Shown: positions 45,575-55,620 of the stretch, piece by piece | Position numbering within the stretch: position 1 is the stretch's first letter | Layout of the letters: every line of letters starts with the position of its first letter | Assembly: GCA_002305015.1 (NCBI GenBank) | Contig: DBPW01000026.1 | Span: 6,402 to 70,401 of the forward strand | Source of the DNA: Bacteroidales bacterium UBA1410 | GTDB lineage: Bacteria; Bacteroidota; Bacteroidia; Bacteroidales; Dysgonomonadaceae | DNA: 64,000 bases | Direction of reading: 5' to 3' | Notes under the pieces: generated by a model | Seen by the model: the letters and a program-made list of their open reading frames with translations, nothing else | Database searches by the model: none | What the model was told of the DNA's origin: nothing | Program-made: the position numbers and the translations under genes

Positions 45575-45862
45575 ATGAAAGAATTAGCAAAATATTCCGG
45601 CGCAATTGTAATGCTTATTGGCATACTTGTTTTGGCAATCCCATTTTTTCAGGGCACTACAACCAACACGAATTTAATTATTGGTTTCATTATTATTATT
45701 GAAGGGTTTTTGGGTTACCTCTATGTGAACAATATGAAAAAAGGTTCTACCCTGAGCAATCTCATATGGGCAATTTTGCTTTTAATTATTCCGTTTGTCA
45801 TTTTCTATTTTGCGAAGAAAAAAGCGTATAGCGAAGAAGAATTGGCACTTTACAACGAATAA
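45575..45862 (+). CDS. Small membrane protein, function unknown
   Basis: This 95-residue protein has three hydrophobic stretches: residues 8-28 (GAIVMLIGILVLAIPFF), 34-52 and 63-80. The end, AKKKAYSEEELALYNE, is charged and cytosolic. I do not recognise a family. It has a clear ATG, a plausible hydropathy pattern and a strong terminator 43 bases downstream, so it is likely a real gene. Confidence 0.7.
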   Translation: MKELAKYSGAIVMLIGILVLAIPFFQGTTTNTNLIIGFIIIIEGFLGYLYVNNMKKGSTLSNLIWAILLLIIPFVIFYFAKKKAYSEEELALYNE

Positions 45863-45905
45863 TCCAAAATAGCCATCGTTTAAAAGAAAAAAGAAAATGA
45901 AGAAG

Positions 45906-45937
45906 AAAAAACCTTGAGAATATTCTCAAGGTTTTTT
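45906..45937. terminator. Bidirectional terminator, perfect palindrome
   Basis: A 20-base perfect palindrome (45912-45931) is flanked by six A before and six T after, giving up to 16 pairs. It sits between the small membrane protein gene (rightward) and kdsB (leftward). Confidence 0.88.
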
Positions 45938-46696
45938 TGTTTTTTGGTTATCCAAAAATCGAAGAGCACGCTCCATGTCTTGTGGCGTATCTATGCCGAT
46001 AGTTTCTATATCGGTAACTCCCACCCTAATCCGATACCCGTTTTCTATCCACCTAAGCTGCTCGAGCGATTCGGCTTTTTCGAGCATCGACCGGGGCAAA
46101 GAAACAATTTCTCTCAAAATGTCAGTCCGATACCCATAAATGCCTATGTGCTTGTAAAACACGTGGTGGTCCAACCAATGACTTTCTTCGATATCGCGAA
46201 CATAAGGGATGACCGACCGACTGAAATAAAGCGCTTCGGAATTTTTGTTGATAACAACCTTCGGCGATGCAGGATTAAACAATGCATCGATACCGTCCTC
46301 CTTGCGAAAAGGTTTTACTAAAGTGGCCAATTGCACATCCGACGAATCGAAACAATCTTTCAACACTTCAATTTGTTCAGGTTGAATGAAAGGTTCGTCA
46401 CCCTGAATATTGATTACTACATCCGCATTGATCCCGATTTTTTCGTACGCTTCAAAACACCGATCGGTACCACTACGATGCTGCGGTGAGGTCATTATCG
46501 CATCTCCTCCAAACGATTGCACCACATCAAAAATCCGATAGTCATCGGTTGCTACCCATACATCGGCAACAGCTTTTTTCACCTGTTCATATACCCGTTG
46601 AATCATTGGTTTACCTGCCATATCGGCTAATGGTTTACCGGGGAAACGTGTTGAAGCATACCGCGAAGGTATAATAGCGATAAATTTCATAGTCAT
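45926..46696 (-). CDS. kdsB: 3-deoxy-manno-octulosonate cytidylyltransferase
   Basis: KdsB activates KDO as CMP-KDO for lipopolysaccharide core synthesis. The 256-residue length and motifs (IPSRYASTRFPGKPL at 8-22, ATDDYRIFD, INIQGDEPF) fit well. Its ATG overlaps the end of the nfeD gene by 4 bases, so the two are co-translated. The coding end runs into the palindromic terminator. Confidence 0.96.
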   Translation of the reverse strand: MTMKFIAIIPSRYASTRFPGKPLADMAGKPMIQRVYEQVKKAVADVWVATDDYRIFDVVQSFGGDAIMTSPQHRSGTDRCFEAYEKIGINADVVINIQGDEPFIQPEQIEVLKDCFDSSDVQLATLVKPFRKEDGIDALFNPASPKVVINKNSEALYFSRSVIPYVRDIEESHWLDHHVFYKHIGIYGYRTDILREIVSLPRSMLEKAESLEQLRWIENGYRIRVGVTDIETIGIDTPQDMERALRFLDNQKTKKP

Positions 46697-48078
46697 CTAT
46701 TTTTACTTACATATAACTGAGCATTCTCATATTTATGGACGAAAACCGATTCTCCTTTTTCAATGAATCCGTTAACAGAAACTGCATCATAATATTCGCC
46801 ATCGACTTCCACCCTCCCCGAAGGACGCAAAACCGAAGCAGCAACACCGGTTTTTCCTACCAGGGATGCGGGTTCAGACGAAACCGAAAGATAGCCTTCT
46901 TCATCGGCATGCAAAGCCACATTCTTCAATATTCCTCTTTTACCTATCCTGCCGGACAAGTAAATAATTACAACTACCCCCACTCCTATTCCGGCAAATG
47001 CCGTAATCAAGGCTTTATAAAAATGACGCAAAGGGACATCTTCAAAATCGAAATGAATATTTTCAATCATGGCAAAAAACAGCCCAAGCACCATGAGTAT
47101 AATCCCCGAAATCCCGGCTATGCCAAAACCCGGTATCACAAAAAGTTCAAAAACAATTAAAATTAAACCGAACACAAAAATCAAGATTTCCCAGTTTTGA
47201 GCATACCCGGTAAGGTAAAGCGGCGTAAAATACAAAATAGCCGCTGTTATAGCTACTGCTCCGGGCACACCCACCCCGGGAGAATTCAATTCGAAATAAA
47301 TTCCCCCGATAATCAACATAATAAGTATCGCTTGCACAAAAGCATTCATCAGAAACCCTCTTATCCGATCGAATGCCGTAGGATTATAGGTTTTTATCGT
47401 ATAGTGGTCAAACCCCAAATATCGGGTAACAATTTCATCGATATTTTCCGCGATTCCTGCGCAATAACCCAATTCTACAGCCTGATCAGCCGTAAGGGTC
47501 AACACCTGAGTAGAATCGACCAAACCGGGTATAACCACACGTTCGTCCACCATAGCCTCAGACACTTTGGGATCGCGTTTCCATACATAAAGGGTATCTC
47601 CATCGTGGATAATCGTGTCTTTACCATGACTCTCAGCGGTAGCACGAATCATCCCTCTCATGTAGGATTGATATTTGTCGGGAGCTGCTGCACCATCGGC
47701 GGTAACAACAGTTGCGGCTCCTATCGTTGCACTCCGGCGCATATAAATGCTGTCGCATGCAATAGAAATGAGGGCTCCGGCCGAAGCTGCATTATTATCT
47801 ACAAAGGCATATACCGGAATTGGCGAATTAAGAATGGCTGTACGCATTGAATCTGCTTCTTTAACACCTCCTCCGTAAGTATTGATATGCAGAATGACAC
47901 AATCGGCATTTTCAGCTAATGCTTTATGCAATCCATTTTGCAGATATACCCAAGTATTGCTGCCAATATTTTCTTTTATATTGATACGATAGATAAGCTT
48001 GGTATCCTGAGCAACTGCATGAAAATACCCTAACATTACACCTAATAATGCCAACAAAAACCATCTTATATATTTCAT
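46693..48078 (-). CDS. NfeD-family membrane serine protease
   Basis: This long NfeD protein has a ClpP-like protease domain joined to membrane segments and a C-terminal OB-fold. The start at 48078 (MKYIRWFLLALLG) gives a signal peptide of about 20 residues and 461 residues in total; the frame extends to 48129. The protease part has INTYGGGV and the Ser in NNAASAGALIS (near residue 99). Four or five membrane segments follow (about 250-380), then the OB-fold (LVGKTGVAASVLRPSGRVEV). Such proteins work with stomatin partners in membrane quality control; no stomatin gene is in view. Confidence 0.88.
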   Translation of the reverse strand: MKYIRWFLLALLGVMLGYFHAVAQDTKLIYRINIKENIGSNTWVYLQNGLHKALAENADCVILHINTYGGGVKEADSMRTAILNSPIPVYAFVDNNAASAGALISIACDSIYMRRSATIGAATVVTADGAAAPDKYQSYMRGMIRATAESHGKDTIIHDGDTLYVWKRDPKVSEAMVDERVVIPGLVDSTQVLTLTADQAVELGYCAGIAENIDEIVTRYLGFDHYTIKTYNPTAFDRIRGFLMNAFVQAILIMLIIGGIYFELNSPGVGVPGAVAITAAILYFTPLYLTGYAQNWEILIFVFGLILIVFELFVIPGFGIAGISGIILMVLGLFFAMIENIHFDFEDVPLRHFYKALITAFAGIGVGVVVIIYLSGRIGKRGILKNVALHADEEGYLSVSSEPASLVGKTGVAASVLRPSGRVEVDGEYYDAVSVNGFIEKGESVFVHKYENAQLYVSKNR

Positions 48079-48157
48079 TCTTGCCAATTTGTTGAAGCAA
48101 AGATAAATGATTTTGAAAGGAAAATGCAATTCCTCGAAAAAATAGAACCCCTTGAGG

Positions 48158-50365
48158 TCAATTCAAACGTGAAATTGACTTTACCCCTTTTACGGCACTA
48201 AGTTTTCGGATAAGTTGTTCGAGCATTTGTGTATTTGCAACCGAAATGGTGATATTTCCCTGGAAAAGTCCGTCGGTTGAATCGATATTGATGGAACGCA
48301 TGAGCACCCCCTCTTCTTTGGAAATAATCGACATCAGGGTCGAAACAATATTGATCTGATCATTGCCAACTATACGCAAAACAGCAGAGTAATTGGCATT
48401 GCCCGACGAATGGCCGGACCAACGGGCATTGAGTATTCGATAGCCGTACCTGGAAAAAAGATTGTGTGCATTAGGACAATTGACCCGATGAATTCGAATC
48501 CCCTGCGACGATACAAAAGCAAATATTTCATCCCCATAAATGGGGTTGCAACATTTAGCCAGTTTATAATCCACACCCGTAAGGTTTTGGTCGATGATCA
48601 ACTCATCGCGCGCAGCCAAATCCTGCAAAGGCGAATGCATTACAAAACTCTCGGCAGGTGCAGGGGCAGGAGTTTCACGCATTTCTCCTTCTTTATTTTC
48701 AAGTTCGAGATACCTATCGATAATCCAATTGATATCCAGTTTTTCAGCAGCTATGTCTACATAGAAATCGGTTACGGTTTTGTATTTGAGTTTTTTAATC
48801 AATTGCATCAACACGGCATCGTTCTGTTCAATCTTGCGATTCTTCATGCGGCGCGCCAACATCTCCTTGGCAATATCCACCTGTTTCCCGGCTTCTTCTT
48901 TCAGCAACTGCCGGATTTTTGTTTTTGCTTTTGCCGTTACCACAAAATTCAGCCAATCCTGTTTGGGCGTTTGGTGAGGCGAAGTAACAATTTCTACCTG
49001 ATCGCCGCTTTTTAGGACATGTTTAATCGGAACATTTTTTTTGTTCACCATTCCCGATACACACGTAGCTCCCAACTTAGAATGGATAGCAAACGCAAAA
49101 TCGAGAACCGTAGCACCTTTTGGCAGTTTGATAAGATCTCCTTTCGGAGTGAAAACAAAAATCTCTTCTTCGTACAGGTTTAGCTTGAAATCGCCCAACT
49201 TCTCTTTCAAGTCTTCCTCTTTATTATCGAGCGATTCCCGAAGCGTGCTCAACCAATTATCTAACGTAGACTCTTCTTTTATTCCTTTATATTTCCAGTG
49301 TGCCGCCAACCCCCGCTCGGCAATCTCATCCATCCGGCGGGTACGTATTTGCACTTCCACCCACCGCGATTGTGGGCCCAGTACGGTGATATGAAGCGAT
49401 TCGTATCCATTGCTTTTCGGAATCGAAAGCCAATCCCTCAAACGCATGGGATTAGGCTGATACATATCGGTGATGATGGAATAAACTTGCCAACACTGCG
49501 CTTTTTCGTGATCGGGAGGAGAATCCAAAATAATACGGATGGCAAAAAGATCATAAATATCCTCGAATTCTACTTTCTGCTTTTTGAGCTTGTTGTTGAT
49601 AGAATAAATGGATTTTGTACGACCTTTAATATCGTATTTCAATCCGGTTTTGTCGAGTCGCTCTTTTACCGGTTTTATAAATTCCTGAATATACTTATCC
49701 CGCGAACGTTTCGTTTCATTGAGTTTGCGGGCAATGTAATCGTAGGTTTCTCTGTCGGTATATTTCAACGACAAATCCTCGAGTTCCGATTTTATGGTAT
49801 ATAAACCCAACCGATGAGCAAGGGGAGCGTACAAATAAGAGGATTCAACGGACAGAGCAAGGCGGGTGGACTGATCTTTAGAAGCAGCATCACGCATTTT
49901 CTGAAGATGTTGGGCAATCATAATGAAGACCACACGAATATCCTCAGCCAGCGAAAGCAACAGCTTCATATAATTTTCGGATTCGACCGCCGATTTTTTG
50001 TCGCTAAACTCATTCACTTTCATCAGACCACGCAAAATCGTCGCAACCTCTTCTCCAAAATGATCCTTTACTTCCGAAATATCATAATGGCCTCTCGTTA
50101 CAGCGTAAAAAAGGAAAACAGCGCCCACTGTCGGCTGTTTCAAGCCAATCTCATCCATGGCAATTATGGCCGTTTTCATGATAAGCAACAATTGTTCCTC
50201 TGTTTCCTGTTTCGACACTTCAGCCGAACGGCGCATCGAATCACGAAGAATATTCTTCAGCAAAGTAACTTTTTGAAGGTCCCACTCATTTCTCAGAAAA
50301 CGATAGATCTTTCTGTAAAGTGCCAAAAATTCTTCGTTTTTTATTTTCGTTACGTTATTCTTCAT
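48158..50365 (-). CDS. RelA-like (p)ppGpp synthetase with degenerate hydrolase domain
   Basis: This 735-residue protein of the RelA/SpoT family makes the stringent-response alarmone. The synthetase domain (about 190-370) has KGRTKSIYSINNKL, DLFAIRIIL, NGYESLHITV and VQIRTRRMDEIAERGLAAHW. The TGS domain (IFVFTPKGDLIKLPKGATVLDFA), a zinc-finger-type Cys pair (AKCCNPI) and a C-terminal ACT domain follow. In the N-terminal HD domain, the usual HDVVEDT position reads FYAVTRGHYD, and other metal-site residues also differ, so hydrolysis is unlikely. That points to a synthetase-only enzyme, as in one of the paired Rel proteins of Bacteroides. nfeD follows after about 80 bases. Confidence 0.88.
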   Translation of the reverse strand: MKNNVTKIKNEEFLALYRKIYRFLRNEWDLQKVTLLKNILRDSMRRSAEVSKQETEEQLLLIMKTAIIAMDEIGLKQPTVGAVFLFYAVTRGHYDISEVKDHFGEEVATILRGLMKVNEFSDKKSAVESENYMKLLLSLAEDIRVVFIMIAQHLQKMRDAASKDQSTRLALSVESSYLYAPLAHRLGLYTIKSELEDLSLKYTDRETYDYIARKLNETKRSRDKYIQEFIKPVKERLDKTGLKYDIKGRTKSIYSINNKLKKQKVEFEDIYDLFAIRIILDSPPDHEKAQCWQVYSIITDMYQPNPMRLRDWLSIPKSNGYESLHITVLGPQSRWVEVQIRTRRMDEIAERGLAAHWKYKGIKEESTLDNWLSTLRESLDNKEEDLKEKLGDFKLNLYEEEIFVFTPKGDLIKLPKGATVLDFAFAIHSKLGATCVSGMVNKKNVPIKHVLKSGDQVEIVTSPHQTPKQDWLNFVVTAKAKTKIRQLLKEEAGKQVDIAKEMLARRMKNRKIEQNDAVLMQLIKKLKYKTVTDFYVDIAAEKLDINWIIDRYLELENKEGEMRETPAPAPAESFVMHSPLQDLAARDELIIDQNLTGVDYKLAKCCNPIYGDEIFAFVSSQGIRIHRVNCPNAHNLFSRYGYRILNARWSGHSSGNANYSAVLRIVGNDQINIVSTLMSIISKEEGVLMRSINIDSTDGLFQGNITISVANTQMLEQLIRKLSAVKGVKSISRLN

Positions 50366-50960
50366 TACACTTTAAAACATACAGAAAAGAAGCATTTTAT
50401 TTCACAACAAATTTACATTTTTTTCTCCATAAAATCTTTTTAAGGCAGGAAAAGATATTTATTAAATTATTTAATTATACCCTACGAAAAATTGAGTTGT
50501 ACTTCGAAATCATTTTTCAATATCATTTTCAAATGATTTCGATTCCTATCGAAAAAATTTCCGGAACATCAATTTTTCTCGGAACATTTTTGTATTGAAA
50601 TTAACGTTTTACATTATTTGATATTTTTATTGTTAAATAACACAAGTATCAAAAAATTCACTCCAAAGCAAACAAACATCCAAATCAACCTATCTCTAAT
50701 ATTAAAATTGAAACTAACATTTGGCAATAATTTATTCTAATATTCTCTATTTGCACTCTGTATATTGACATCGCAAAATATTTAACACCATTATTATAAA
50801 TATTTTTATTAAAAGATTTGTATATATAAAAAATACATTATATATTTGGCGAAAAATTAAAAATCAAAAGAGGCTATTTAAAATTCCGGTGAAGAATAAG
50901 TGAAAATAGTAGATTTTTTTACGGAAAAAGAAGATATAATGACAAATTAATACCGAACTT
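50366..50960. other. Long intergenic region upstream of the sialic-acid locus
   Basis: This 595-base, very AT-rich gap lies between divergent relA and the epimerase gene, with no credible ORF. It holds a leftward TAAATTTG box (50408-50415), a 10-bp inverted repeat (50506-50515 with 50531-50540), a direct repeat CGGAACAT (50562-50569 and 50580-50587, 18 bases apart) and the rightward promoter at 50817-50848. The repeats could bind a regulator of the sialic-acid genes, but nothing proves that. Confidence 0.5.
50817..50848 (+). promoter_or_regulatory. Promoter of the sialic-acid locus
   Basis: TTTG at 50817-50820, 20 bases, then TATATTTG at 50841-50848 match the Bacteroidetes consensus exactly. 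The expected leader is about 105 bases. Confidence 0.7.
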
Positions 50961-52151
50961 ATGAATCTAACAAAACTGGAACAACAGTACAAAGAAGAGC
51001 TTCTCGACAATATTGTCCCTTTTTGGCTCGATAAATCGCAAGACAAGGAATATGGTGGGTATTTTACATGCCTCGACCGCAAAGGCAATGTGTTCGACAC
51101 CGACAAATTTATGTGGCTGCAAGGACGGCAGGTGTGGATGTTTTCCACCCTCTATAATAAGGTGGAAAAACGGCAGGAATGGCTCGACTGCGCCATCGGC
51201 GGAGCCAATTTTTTAAAAAAATACGGGCACGACGGCAATTACAACTGGTATTTTTCGCTTACCCGAGAAGGGAAACCCCTGATTGAACCCTACAACATTT
51301 TTTCCCACATGTTTGCCGCGATGGGATTTGGCCAGTTAAGCCTTGCCACAGGCAACGACGAATATGCCGAGATCGCCAAAAAAACCTTCGATGTCATCCT
51401 CTCGCGGATGGATAATCCCAAAGACCGGTGGAATAAAGTTCATCCGGGAACCCGCGATTTGAAAACGCTTTCGCTGCCCATGATTTTATGCAACCTGTCG
51501 CTGGAAATTGAACACCTGCTCGACGGGGAGTTCATCGAAAAAATCATGGATCACTGCGTTCACGAAGTAATGAAGGTTTTCCTCAGACCCGAATTGGGGG
51601 GCATCCTCGTGGAAAACGTGCATCAAGACGGTTCTCTTTCCGACTCTTTCGACGGACGACTGGTTAATCCCGGACATGCAATCGAAGCCATGTGGTTCAT
51701 CATGGATCTGGCGGTAAGGCTCAACCGCCCCGATTTAATCGAGAAGGCCGTAAAAACGACGCTTACCATGATCGAATACGGATGGGACAAGCAATATGGC
51801 GGAATCTTCTATTTCATGGACAGAAAAGGCTGCCCACCCCAGCAATTGGAATGGGATCAGAAATTATGGTGGGTGCATATCGAAACGCTGATATCGTTGC
51901 TCAAAGGGTATCAACTGACGGGTTCCGAAGAATGCCTCGCATGGTTCGAAAAAATACACGACTACACCTGGAGCCGTTTCAAGGACCCCGATTATCCCGA
52001 ATGGTGGGGATATCTCAACCGGCGGGGCGAAGTACTTCTGGAACTGAAAGGCGGAAAATGGAAAGGTTGTTTCCATGTGCCCCGCGGATTGTATCAATGC
52101 TGGAAAACACTGGAGAAAATAAATCGCACAAAACATGAATTAATCCATTAA
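50961..52151 (+). CDS. N-acylglucosamine 2-epimerase (AGE/RenBP-type)
   Basis: This 396-residue cytosolic enzyme of the AGE family interconverts N-acetylmannosamine and N-acetylglucosamine. The (alpha/alpha)6 barrel is shown by WLQGRQVWMFSTLYN, GREG-type turns, HPGTRDLKTLSLPMI, NPGHAIEAMWFIMDLA with the active-site His, and WWVHIETL. In Bacteroides this family replaces NanE in sialic-acid catabolism. It is the first gene after the promoter and is followed by SusC after 64 bases. No signal peptide is present. Confidence 0.92.
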   Translation: MNLTKLEQQYKEELLDNIVPFWLDKSQDKEYGGYFTCLDRKGNVFDTDKFMWLQGRQVWMFSTLYNKVEKRQEWLDCAIGGANFLKKYGHDGNYNWYFSLTREGKPLIEPYNIFSHMFAAMGFGQLSLATGNDEYAEIAKKTFDVILSRMDNPKDRWNKVHPGTRDLKTLSLPMILCNLSLEIEHLLDGEFIEKIMDHCVHEVMKVFLRPELGGILVENVHQDGSLSDSFDGRLVNPGHAIEAMWFIMDLAVRLNRPDLIEKAVKTTLTMIEYGWDKQYGGIFYFMDRKGCPPQQLEWDQKLWWVHIETLISLLKGYQLTGSEECLAWFEKIHDYTWSRFKDPDYPEWWGYLNRRGEVLLELKGGKWKGCFHVPRGLYQCWKTLEKINRTKHELIH

Positions 52152-52215
52152 ATAATAAAGGAATATCGCACCAAAACGATATAAATATCAATGTTTAACA
52201 TTAATAGAAGAGAAT

Positions 52216-55200
52216 ATGAACAAAAACAGAACATTCAATGTAAAGAGGGATTTTTTAATCATCATGACTTTTCTTTGGTTAAGCTCCCTCGCAATATGTG
52301 CTCAAAACATCACCGTTAAAGGAAATGTTGTTGATGAGCAAAAAGAACCATTAATTGGAGTTTCGGTAAAAATACAAGGGACAGCTACCGGAACAGTAAC
52401 AGATTATGATGGCAATTTCGAACTTCCCAATGTTCCGCCGACAGGAAAATTGGAATTTTCGTATGTCGGCATGAAAACATTGGTTGTACCGGTAAATGGC
52501 AGGACAGTGATTAATGTCATCATGCAAGAAGATGTTGAAATGCTTGAAGAGGTAGTTATTACCGGTTATGGAGGAACGCAATTGCGATCAAGAAGTACCA
52601 ATTCCATTGCTAAAGTTGAAAACAAGAAATTGGAGGTTGGAATATTTTCCAATCCTGCACAGGCTCTTTCCGGTGCAGTTTCCGGTTTACGGGTAGTACA
52701 ATATTCCGGTAATCCGGGCGCAACACCTTCTATTGTATTACGCGGAGGAACAAATCTGGACGGTTCAGGTTCTCCACTGATTATAGTTGACGGTCAAGTC
52801 AGAGGAAGCCTTTCAGATATAAATCCGGAAGATATCGAAAACATGCAAGTAATGAAAGACGCAGGAGCTACAGCTATTTATGGTGCACGAGCAAATAATG
52901 GGGTTATTCTTATCCAAACAAAAAGAGGGAAAAAGGGTGTTTCGGAAATGAATTTCAAAATGAAGTTTGGGGCCAACTATCTAAACCTCCCTTATGAGTT
53001 TTGCAACGCTGAAGAATACCTCACCTGGATGCGCCCATCTTATGTAAAATCTGCACAAATATGGCAACGAGAAAATGGCACATGGGTGGGATACTCAAAC
53101 CCCATCACACTAACCGGTACACAACCGTATGGAACAGGAAATGCATATTTTGCCGCAGATGGTGTGACACCCTTGGAAAACACCATGAATTCTGTGTGGA
53201 GCACTATGTATTATGAAGATCGATATCAATTTTTAATTGATAAATATGGTTGGCAAAAAATGAAAGACCCTGTATATGAATACATAAAAAGCATCAGTAA
53301 TGACCCAAATTCAGTACCCGAATATTTGATTTTTAAAAATACTTATCCAGGAGATTTCAACTTTAAAGATCCATCCTATTCACAAGATTACAACTGGAAT
53401 ATGTCGGGTGGAAACGACAAAGGAAGTTATTATGCAGGGTTAGGCTACAACTATTCACAAGGATTACCCATTTCTTCATATTACAAACGTTATTCGATTA
53501 TTATCAATGGAGATTATAAAATCAAACCGTGGCTTACCTCGTTGTCAAGCTTCAACTTTAACAGGGCTAATTGGCAATCGATGCCCGCATCACAAACAAG
53601 TGAAGCCAATTATTTCAGTAGAATATTGACAGTTCCTCCTACCGTCCGCTATACCAACGACCATGATGGTTCGTACCGACTGGGAAATAATTATAGTGAT
53701 GGTAATCAAGCTTATCAGCCCGAAAAGTTCTATCGCTTCAATCAAACGGACAAATTTACGATGAACCAAACATTAAAAATTGATTTTTCCAAAAATATTT
53801 ATCTGAAGCTTTCTGGAAATTGGTATTATAGTGAAGGGTTTTACGAAGCTTTTAATAAGGATTTTAGAGAAAACCCCACAAAGATAAATACCACAAGAAA
53901 TACCTCGGGTGAATTCGGACGAACGTTGGATCAAACCTATAATGCGATTTTCAATTTCGATAAACAAATAAATGATCATTATCTTTCGGCAATGGTTGGT
54001 TCCGAATATTATGATACTTACTCATATGGCATTTATGCAGCCGGATCCGGCGCACCTACGGATGATTTTCGTGACTTAGAATTGACCTCCAGTGAAAAAG
54101 ATAAAAGAAGCATTGATTCATACCATACCAAACAACGCATTTTATCATTTTTTGGTCGTGCCAATTACAATTATCAGGAAAAATATCTCCTTTCGATGGT
54201 TTTACGACATGATGGGTACTCCAGATTAGTAAACAAACGATGGGGAACATTTCCCGGCATATCGGCCGGATGGGTTTTCAGCAAAGAATCTTTCATGAAA
54301 GAATTTGACGATATCATTTCTTTCGGTAAGTTGAGAACCAGCTACGGATTAAACGGAAATGTATCGGGCATCGGCGCATATGAATTGCAAGGCAGCTATG
54401 TTGCTTCAACAAAATATAACGGACTTGCTACTTTTGTTTTAGGCTCTGTTCCCAACCCCGACCTGCGCTGGGAAAAAACAAGAACATTTGAAGTCGGACT
54501 TGATCTTAGTTATTTAAAAAACAGGTATTCCACCAATTTTACCTTTTATGATCGTTTAACATCGGATAAATTCGCCACTTTGAGTCTTCCCAGTTCATCA
54601 GGAATTAGCGGAATTCGCACAAATAATGGAGAATTTCGCAATAGAGGAGTTGAAATCGAACTTTCTGCGACACCTATTCAAAACACTAATTGGTATTGGA
54701 ACATAGGGGCAAATATTTCATACAACAAAAATACGGTTGTGAGTTTACCTTATAATGGCCTTCCATTGAACCGACAAGGCGGTTTTCAAGTATATTCGGG
54801 GAAAGACAAAACCGATTTGATTTGGGTAGGAGGCTATCAAGAAGGGCAAGAGCCGGGTGTGCTCTATGTATTTAAAGCTGAAGGTATTTATAAAGATGAA
54901 AGTGAAATACCGGATGATATGATCGTAAAATCCCATTCTTTTCAAGGGGGCACTACCCGTACCCTTTATGGTAAAAGTAATTGGGCAAAAATGACCGAAC
55001 AAGAAAAAATTAACAGTAGAGGATTTCCCATTCAACCCGGTGATGTAAAATGGAAAGATATTAATGGAGATAATATAATAGACGATTATGATTTGGTGAA
55101 AGTAGGAAATACAACTCCACACTGGTTTGGAGGGTTCAACACCACTGTTACATGGAAACAACTTTCGTTGTACTGTGCTTTTGATTACGCTTTTGATTTT

Positions 55201-55602
55201 TGGGTAATGGATTATCGCTTACCATGGATCATGGGCAATATGCAAGGTACCTATAATATGACTACCGATGTGAGAAAAACATGGACCCCGGAAAATCCAA
55301 ATGCAAAATATCCGATTTACATGTGGGCGGATCAGTTAGGAAAAGGAAACTATCGCAATTCCACTTTATTTACTTACAAAGGCGATTATTTATCGCTACG
55401 ACAAGTATCGCTATCCTATTCCTTGCCGAAATCGCTTATTAATAAAGCTTTTATAGAAAAATTGGATCTTTCGATTACCGGTCAGAATTTGGGCTATATC
55501 ACAGCTGCAAAAACTTTGGCTACGCCAGAACAAGGTGGAATTCAAGATGCTACGTATACCCTGCCACGTACAGTGACATTCGGTTTAAATATTACTTTCT
55601 AA
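52216..55602 (+). CDS. SusC/RagA-family TonB-dependent transporter (sialic-acid locus)
   Basis: This outer-membrane importer pairs with the SusD gene behind it. The 1128-residue protein has a signal peptide ending near ICAQ (residue 30), a carboxypeptidase-regulatory-like domain (NITVKGNVVDEQKEPLIGVS) and the plug starting MLEEVVITGYGGTQ, then a large barrel ending in TVTFGLNITF. Substrate is inferred from the sialidase, esterase and hexosaminidase genes: sialic acid or sialylated oligosaccharides. A homologous pair, NanO/NanU, is known in Tannerella and Bacteroides. Confidence 0.94.
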   Translation: MNKNRTFNVKRDFLIIMTFLWLSSLAICAQNITVKGNVVDEQKEPLIGVSVKIQGTATGTVTDYDGNFELPNVPPTGKLEFSYVGMKTLVVPVNGRTVINVIMQEDVEMLEEVVITGYGGTQLRSRSTNSIAKVENKKLEVGIFSNPAQALSGAVSGLRVVQYSGNPGATPSIVLRGGTNLDGSGSPLIIVDGQVRGSLSDINPEDIENMQVMKDAGATAIYGARANNGVILIQTKRGKKGVSEMNFKMKFGANYLNLPYEFCNAEEYLTWMRPSYVKSAQIWQRENGTWVGYSNPITLTGTQPYGTGNAYFAADGVTPLENTMNSVWSTMYYEDRYQFLIDKYGWQKMKDPVYEYIKSISNDPNSVPEYLIFKNTYPGDFNFKDPSYSQDYNWNMSGGNDKGSYYAGLGYNYSQGLPISSYYKRYSIIINGDYKIKPWLTSLSSFNFNRANWQSMPASQTSEANYFSRILTVPPTVRYTNDHDGSYRLGNNYSDGNQAYQPEKFYRFNQTDKFTMNQTLKIDFSKNIYLKLSGNWYYSEGFYEAFNKDFRENPTKINTTRNTSGEFGRTLDQTYNAIFNFDKQINDHYLSAMVGSEYYDTYSYGIYAAGSGAPTDDFRDLELTSSEKDKRSIDSYHTKQRILSFFGRANYNYQEKYLLSMVLRHDGYSRLVNKRWGTFPGISAGWVFSKESFMKEFDDIISFGKLRTSYGLNGNVSGIGAYELQGSYVASTKYNGLATFVLGSVPNPDLRWEKTRTFEVGLDLSYLKNRYSTNFTFYDRLTSDKFATLSLPSSSGISGIRTNNGEFRNRGVEIELSATPIQNTNWYWNIGANISYNKNTVVSLPYNGLPLNRQGGFQVYSGKDKTDLIWVGGYQEGQEPGVLYVFKAEGIYKDESEIPDDMIVKSHSFQGGTTRTLYGKSNWAKMTEQEKINSRGFPIQPGDVKWKDINGDNIIDDYDLVKVGNTTPHWFGGFNTTVTWKQLSLYCAFDYAFDFWVMDYRLPWIMGNMQGTYNMTTDVRKTWTPENPNAKYPIYMWADQLGKGNYRNSTLFTYKGDYLSLRQVSLSYSLPKSLINKAFIEKLDLSITGQNLGYITAAKTLATPEQGGIQDATYTLPRTVTFGLNITF

Positions 55603-55620
55603 TCTTTAATATTAAAAAAT

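Noticed and set aside
47197..47850. 217-codon rightward ORF
   Set aside because: It is antisense to the NfeD-family gene, with a basic His/Arg/Ser-rich composition typical of shadow frames.
48410..49015. 201-codon rightward ORF
   Set aside because: Antisense shadow of the RelA-like gene.
49814..50443. 209-codon rightward ORF extending past the relA start
   Set aside because: Mostly antisense to the RelA-like gene, with no recognisable domain and a Phe/His/Lys-rich composition.
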